From: Cladorhizidae sp. MBARI D1340-BT2
Lineage: Eukaryota > Porifera > Demospongiae > Poecilosclerida > Cladorhizidae
NCBI GenBank assembly: GCA_028752905.1
Contig: JAQNBH010000004.1
Span: forward strand, 9,614,559 to 9,678,558
Length of the DNA stretch: 64,000 nt
Direction: 5' to 3'
The notes below the pieces were generated by a model, which ran no database searches, was not told where the DNA came from, and saw only the letters and a program-made list of their open reading frames with translations. Positions within the stretch are counted from its first letter, which is position 1; every line of letters begins with the position of its first letter. This document shows positions 58,574 to 64,000 of this stretch, one piece after another. The translations under genes were made by a program, and so were the position numbers.

Positions 58574-60289
58574 CCGTATTCACTCGAATATAAGTCGCGA
58601 CTTGTATTTATTTCAGCCAAATCAAGTTTCGATCTTCAAGCAGTGCGCTTGCAGTGCCAAGCCAGTCTTGCGCTATTATGCTGACGTAATTTTTGTGTGC
58701 GTCATTGTGGTTGTGACTGTTTCATTTCAAACATTTAGCTAGGTAGTAGTTGTCTGGCAAGAGTTCCTAATCGCTATCATTATCTACAATGAGTTCATTA
58801 TGTTCGATCTGTTCTTCATCCTCTTCGTCCAGGGAAGCCAATGGATCTTCTCCACCGCTGTCACCTGGCGAGTAGCTTGAGTAATGGTTGGGATAGCTAT
58901 AGCTGCTACTTTTTCGTCCTTGAGGCAGTGAATTTCCCCATCTTCAGAACCGTCCACCTTCACAGTGATGCCACAAGCACGGAATGATTTCTTGATTAAC
59001 TCGGCAGACAAGCTATCTCAACATTCCTTAACCCACCTCAGGCATTGTGCTTTGTCTGGAGCATGCACATTGCCAGCAGCAGTGTAAGACTTCTGCCCTG
59101 ACATCATCCATTGGCTGTACTTGTACTGCTCTGTTTTGAAGGGTTTATTCCAGGAGACATCTGCTGGCTGCACTAAACTGGTAAATCCCCCAGGAATGAT
59201 GCAAAGGTCAGTGTTGGTGTGTTTGTCGATGCGTGTCTTAATATTTTCCATCAAATGGCACCTGTAGGCATCCCAAACCAAAAGCCTCCTGCCAAATTTG
59301 AGTGTTTCCCATGATCGATCAACCCAGTCCTTGGTCAGTACCTCATTCATCCACCCATTGCGGCTGTATGTGACCACGACACCCGTGATCCTGTCAAGCT
59401 CTGCAATTGGACGCACTCCCTTGAAGATCACGAAAGGTTTCAACTTGCGTCCATCTGCCATGGCTGAAAGGACGACATTGAATCTCCCCTTCTCGTGACC
59501 TGTGGTGCGTATGGGGATAGACCTCTCACCTCTTCTGGCTATGGTGGTGTCTCCGGGCATGTCGAGCCAGAGTGGAGTTTCATTACCAATGGAAGACATG
59601 GTGTAGGATTTGGAGTGGCGAAGTCGTCGTACCTTCATTATGAAGGAAGTGACTTTAGGGACAAGGTCATGAGGGAGTCTCTGGCTCACTGTCGTCCGTC
59701 TTCGAAGAGAGAGTCCATTTCTCTTCATGAAATTGCCTAACCACCCCTGACTGGCTGTAAATGTGGTAGGGGTCACATTCTAACAGAGTTCCATGGCTTT
59801 CTTTTGAATGTCTGACCGAGTTACCCTGAGATTTTCAGCCCTCAAGGAGTCCAACCATGCCACCAACTCCTCTTCCATATCTGGAAGTGCTGCTTTCCGA
59901 CCTCCCCCTTCCAGCCGCTTCTTCTTGGATGGTATTTCCTCCAGCTCCTTTTTTTTTTGCTTCCTCCAGTCCCTCACCAGCTTCTCATTCACTCCAAATC
60001 TTCTGCCTGTGCCTCTGTTGCTGTCCTGCTCTGCAAATGCCACCTGTCAATTTGAATGATGCACCAAAACACCTACTTTTTGTTGTAGTAGTACATTGTG
60101 TCTCTGCCATTGTAAATGTTGAATTTTCTGCAACACGCTGCACAGTGTGGTCTAGCAAACATCGCACGCGAGTTTTCTTAGCTAATGATTTTACGACTGC
60201 ATGTGCAAGAGCGGTGGTGTAATTAACTTGGTGTGCTACATTTGGAATGCAGCTTTCAGAGCGACTTCTATATATTTGAGTGAATACGG
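58574..60289 (-). mobile_element. pogo-like (Tc1/mariner superfamily) DNA transposon, 1,716 bp
   Basis: Terminal inverted repeats: the left end starts CCGTATTCACTCGAATATA and the right end is its reverse complement with one difference in the first 19 bases. After a four-base indel both continue into AGTCGC. TA flanks each end (58572-58573 and 60290-60291), the expected target duplication. The single gene inside is a broken pogo-type transposase on the minus strand. Structurally complete but coding-dead. The right flank continues the same TA-rich microsatellite as the left. Confidence 0.9.
58784..60110 (-). pseudogene. pogo-like transposase pseudogene (DDE, CENP-B-type HTH)
   Basis: Reading starts near ATG at 60108-60110. 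An N-terminal helix-turn-helix with FGVNEKLVRDWRKQKK is followed by a CENP-B-type DNA-binding piece (GWLGNFMKRNGLSLRRR). The DDE core follows with WLDMPGD, LLVWDAYRCHL and VQPADVSWNKPFK, the three acidic positions of pogo-type transposases. Defects: a one-base frameshift at about 60044-60046, an in-frame TAG at 59780-59782 and an in-frame TGA at 59018-59020. The three large pieces downstream of the frameshift share one frame, so decay is recent or limited. Both stops could come from C-to-T changes (CAG to TAG, CGA to TGA), which is inference. Homology ends at the stop near 58784. Confidence 0.88.
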
Positions 60290-60460
60290 TATATATATAT
60301 ACCATTCATATATATATATTTACATATACATATGTATATATATATACATATGTATATATATTACACATATATGTATATATATATACACATGTATATATAT
60401 ATACACATATGTATATACACACATGTATATATATACATATATATGTATACCATTCATGTA
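60290..60460. repeat. TATATACACATATG microsatellite right of the pogo element
   Basis: Alternating TA, with CATATG and TACACA words and two TACCATTCAT words, continuing the left-flank microsatellite. Confidence 0.92.
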
Positions 60461-61189
60461 ACCTATAGGACTTTTTCAATTAGCTAAGTCTGCTAATTTC
60501 CAGTTCATTAGCTCTGCACTGATTGCCTTAATTATTGTTAAAGTAAAAGTACCAAGTGGCCACTCAAGCACTTTGTAACTACATTAAAACTTAGCTATGC
60601 AACTTTTTGTGAATTTTCTAAATACACCCGGATATTAGCAATCAGTTTGAAGTTCATTGAACTTTTTATTGTTACAAAATTGTTCCCCCATTCTCCCTCC
60701 TCGCAAAATCCCAACTCCTTCAATTGACGCTGGTTCTAACCCCAGAAATTTTAATGCATTTCTTAGAAGCACACTTAAGAAAACCGCCTCCTTGATCGTT
60801 TCCCAGTCGCTTGACCTTTAGAGTGACCTATGGTGTTCGTTCACAAGTCTAGCAGACGGCGTGCATTGTGGTGTGCTCTAATTAGAATGTGTCATTTAGT
60901 TGAGTCCATTGAACACGGAGAAGAAATGGCATCGGTCGAACGAGAACTGCAATGGCGCTGACAGTGTTCCAGCTAGAATGGTGACAAGCTCAGGCGATGG
61001 CATGACAACTGCTAGTTTATATTATGTTTATATCAGCTTAATAATTATAAATTTTTGATCATTCTTCGGCCCTACGTGGCTGGTATTAATTGGACAAACA
61101 TGAGAGGGTTTGACTTCCTGGATTAGTAACAGAATTGCGAATGGTAAAACCTGGCTCCCTGTAACTGCGTTTGGTCACACTAGCTAGTG
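60461..61189. other. Unique sequence, no gene recognised
   Basis: No supported frame, repeat or RNA gene seen. Confidence 0.5.
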
Positions 61190-61556
61190 ATGGCTTCTCA
61201 GCATCGGTTGCTCAAAGAGTAGCCAGAGCTACACAACTTCTTCGTTGCTGAAGGAAACCAGTCAGGGAGAAACGAGTTGGACGGCTTGTCAGCATCGGTT
61301 GCTCAAAGAGTAGCCAGAGCTACACATCTTCTTCGTTGCTGAAGGAAAACAGTCAGGGAGAAACGAGTTGGACGGCTTCTCAGCATCGGTTGCTCAAAGA
61401 GTAGCCAGAGCTACACAACTTCTTCGTTGCTGAAGGAAACCAGTCAGGGAGAAACGAGTTGGACGGCTTGTCAGCATCGGTTGCTCAAAGAGTAGCCAGA
61501 GCTACACATCTTCTTCGTTGCTGAAGGAAAACAGTCAGGGAGAAATGAGTTATTTC
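61190..61556. repeat. 91-bp repeat in ABAB dimers (4 units)
   Basis: Four 91-bp units with CAGCATCGGTTGCTCAAAGA and GTAGCCAGAGCTACACA. Units 1 and 3 share CTTCTCAGC, CACAACTTC and GGAAACC. Units 2 and 4 share CTTGTCAGC, CACATCTTC and GGAAAAC. Amplification therefore went through a 182-bp dimer. Confidence 0.95.
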
Positions 61557-62189
61557 AAGGAGTGAAATAAAGACAGCCCCTCAGTCTGTTTTTAATATAT
61601 ATATTTTTTTAAATTAATTTATTTATATTTTAATATTTTCCAAGAAAAGATTTCAAACTGTTTGTATTATTAGAAAGCTAATACGATAATCTGCGTGGTA
61701 TAGCTCCGTTGAGATAAGCAAGTAAAAGCTACGCGGCGCTACGTCACATTTCGTACAATGCGGAGAAATCCATCCAGGAGCACCTCCTCTGTCAGGTGGG
61801 AAAGGACTCAGAGTGGTTCCAGTACCCCTAGATGCTGGTGTGTCCATCCTCACCAGAGAAGCTTCCAGAACGGAGTGAAGGCCATGATGTCACTTCAAAA
61901 CGTCAATCTTCTTTTTTTCCCTTTTTCCCCCATCCTTTCTAATTTATTTTTTAATTTTAAAAAACTTATATTATTTGTGCGTGGTGATCCTGTAAGCACT
62001 TGTAATGGCTTCCAGGTAAATTCCCAGAAACTAACTGTTGCTAGGGTACTCGGACTGCAGCTGCTCTTACAAACTATTGTGTGTTGTTAGTTTATTGTGG
62101 TATGCCAGGGGCAACAGAGGTCTCCGAGTTATTCATTTGCTAACCAACTGGAGTCTTTGATTTGGTTCCTCTTATCTTGTGTGGTGTGT
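61557..62189. other. Unique sequence, no gene recognised
   Basis: A/T-rich at 61590-61640 and 61920-61975. Short frames only. Confidence 0.5.
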
Positions 62190-63130
62190 GGGAGTCGGGC
62201 TTGCCCACCTCAGCTAGAGACACTGCACTAGAATGCACACAGCTGGAGACATCTCTGCTATTTGGTGTGTGGGAGTGAGGCTCGGCTAGAGACACTGCAC
62301 TAGAATGCACACAGCTGGAGACATCTCTTGCTATTTGGTGTGTGGGAGTGCACCTCAGCTAGAGACACTGCACTAGAATGCACACAGCTGGAGATATCTC
62401 TGCTATTTGGTGTGTGGGAGTGAGGCTCGGCTAGAGACACTGCACTAGAATGCACACAGCTGGAGACATCTCTGCTATTTGGTCTGTGGGAGTGAGGCTT
62501 GCCCACCTCAGCTAGAGACACTGCACTAGAATGCACACAGCTGGAGACATCTCTGCTATTTGGTGTGTGGGAGTGAAGCTTGCCTAGAGACACTGCACTA
62601 GAATGCACACAGCTGGAGACATCTCTGCTATTTGGTGTGTGGGAGTGCACCTCAGCTAGAGACACTGCACTAGAATGCACACAGCTGGAGACATCTCTGC
62701 TATTTGGTGTGTGGGAGTGCACCTCAGCTAGAGTCACTGCACTAGAATGCACACAGCTGGAGACATCTCTTGCTATTTGGTGTGTGGGAGTGCACCTCAG
62801 CTAGAGACACTGCACTAGAATGCACACAGCTGGAGATATCTCTGCTATTTGGTGTGTGGGAGTGCACCTCAGCTAGAGACACTGCACTAGAATGCACACA
62901 GCTGGAGACATCTCTGCTATTTGGTGTGTGGGAGTGCACCTCAGCTAGAGACACTGCACTAGAATGCACACAGCTGGAGACATCTCTGCTATTTGGTGTG
63001 TGGGAGTGCACCTCAGCTAGAGACACTGCACTAGAATGCACACAGCTGGAGACATCTCTGCTATTTGGTGTGTGGGAGTGCACCTCAGCTAGAGTCACTG
63101 CACTAGAATGCATACAGCTGGAGACGGAAT
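62190..63130. repeat. 72-bp minisatellite array (about 13 units)
   Basis: Units contain CTATTTGGTGTGTGGGAGTG, CACCTCAGCTAGAGACACTG and CACACAGCTGGAGACATCTC. The left half varies in the CACCTCAGC segment (GAGGCTCGGC, GAGGCTTGCCCACC); the right half is nearly uniform. 72 is a multiple of 3, which gives artefactual frames of 120-150 codons on both strands. Confidence 0.97.
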
Positions 63131-63472
63131 AATCTCAGCTATTTGAGGGGAGGCCTAACTGTTATTGTCAAGAGCATTTTGTGTGCACAGTGAAGAGTGT
63201 TTGTGCTTCAAAGACTGAACACCTTCCGAGAGAGGTGGGATGTCTAATAGTCTGAAAACACGGAATGGGTTTAAGGTGTGGATGCATAGGAACTGGTATT
63301 GAGTGAGATAGAATCCGGTTCCAGTGTGGGGGTGGGGTGGGGTTCAGAAATGTTCCGATAATTGGAAGAACTGGAATGTTGGAAGGTTCTAATCAGGAAT
63401 GGAATAATTAGCAAATATCCCTAGTGTTATGTCATTGTGATGACATCATGAGCGATGTAAGATTACATTGCT
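63131..63472. other. Unique spacer between arrays
   Basis: No gene or repeat recognised beyond a G-rich GGGGGTGGGGTGGGG stretch at about 63329-63343. Confidence 0.5.
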
Positions 63473-64000
63473 TTGGCGATTGCCCTAGCCATTGCCCTAG
63501 CACTAGCCATTGCCCTAGCACTAGCCATTGCCCTCGCACTAGCCATTGCCCTAGCACTAGCCATTGCCCTAGCACTAGCCATTGCCCTAGCACTAGCCAT
63601 TGCCCTAGCACTAGCCATTGCCCTAGCACTAGCCATTGCCCTAGCTCTAGCCATTGCCCTAGCTCTAGCCATTGCCCTAGCACTAGCCATTGCCCTAGCA
63701 CTAGCCATTGCCCTAGTACTAGCCATTGCCTAGCACTAGCCATTGCCCTAGCACTAGCCATTGCCCTAGCACTAGCCATTGCCCTAGCACTAGTCATTGC
63801 CCTAGCACTAGTCATTGCCCTAGCACTAGTCATTGCCCTAGCACTAGCCATTGCCCTAACACTAGCCATTGCCCTAGCACTAGCCATTGCCCTAGCACTA
63901 GCCATTGCCCTAGCACTAGCCATTGCCTTAGCACTAGCCATTGCCCTACCTCTAGCCATTGCCCTAGCTCTAGCCATTGCCCTAGCACTAGCCATTGCCC
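63473..64000. repeat. 18-bp minisatellite GCCATTGCCCTAGCACTA (about 29 units, open-ended)
   Basis: Runs off the right edge of the window. Variants: AGCTCTAGCC, AGTACTAG, AGTCATTG (a cluster at 63790-63835) and one 17-bp unit at about 63730 that shifts the phase. Ala/Leu/Ile and Ala/Arg/Met frames arise from it and are not genes. Confidence 0.97.

Noticed and set aside
59018..59782. Programmed readthrough or selenocysteine at the two in-frame stops of the pogo-like transposase
   Set aside because: A frameshift is also present and no readthrough or SECIS-like signal is evident. Ordinary decay explains it.
62300..63132. Ser/His/Val-rich frames of 120-150 codons on both strands
   Set aside because: 72-bp minisatellite, a multiple of 3, with both strands open.
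63432..63995. Ala/Leu/Ile and Ala-Arg-Ala-Met repeat frames resembling antifreeze-like proteins
   Set aside because: 18-bp minisatellite. One 17-bp unit shifts frame and the array is open-ended.
63473..64000. Telomeric repeat, because of CCCTAG words at the window end
   Set aside because: Animal telomeres are (CCCTAA)n. The unit here is 18 bp with an unrelated half.

Overview
The window is eukaryotic and almost certainly animal. It holds one large intron-rich gene with GT/AG junctions, three kinds of decayed transposon, and more than thirty unrelated tandem-repeat arrays that by my estimate cover about half of the 64 kb. The sequence does not fix the species. A CDK12/13 kinase with a long RS domain, pogo and hAT (ZMYM1-like) fossils, and minisatellite-packed introns suit a marine invertebrate (sponge, cnidarian or similar), but that is inference.

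Layout. 1-8287 is a 64-bp satellite of about 129 units that runs off the left edge. 8289-9640 (minus) is a hAT transposase fossil cut off by the satellite. 9843-11790 (plus) is a Ty3/gypsy pol fossil (RNase H, then integrase zinc-binding, core and GPY/F pieces). 12.8-24.5 kb is a chain of minisatellites with units of 30, about 21, 59, 88, 14, 18, 37 and 73 bp. 24.5-26.76 kb is the quiet region upstream of the gene.

26763-47976 (plus) is the one confident protein gene, a CDK12/CDK13-type cyclin-dependent kinase in nine exons (1,336 residues in my model). Its introns carry pyrimidine satellites, a 37-bp array, two arrays of one 68-bp minisatellite in opposite orientations (introns 3 and 6), a run of 28 G, AAT and ATT microsatellites, a CCTAG-rich array, a foldback element and a long hairpin.

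48-64 kb holds no protein gene I can defend. It contains a further 68-bp array, 24-, 21- and 38-bp arrays, a complete but dead pogo-like transposon (58574-60289, with TIRs and a TA duplication), and arrays of 91, 72 and 18 bp, the last running off the right edge.

No operon, CRISPR array, rRNA or tRNA was seen. The most interesting signal is the kinase gene's architecture: inverted copies of one minisatellite flank exons 4-6, inside a run of five consecutive exons that all start and end in phase 2. This could favour back-splicing or exon skipping. It is a hypothesis from sequence layout only.
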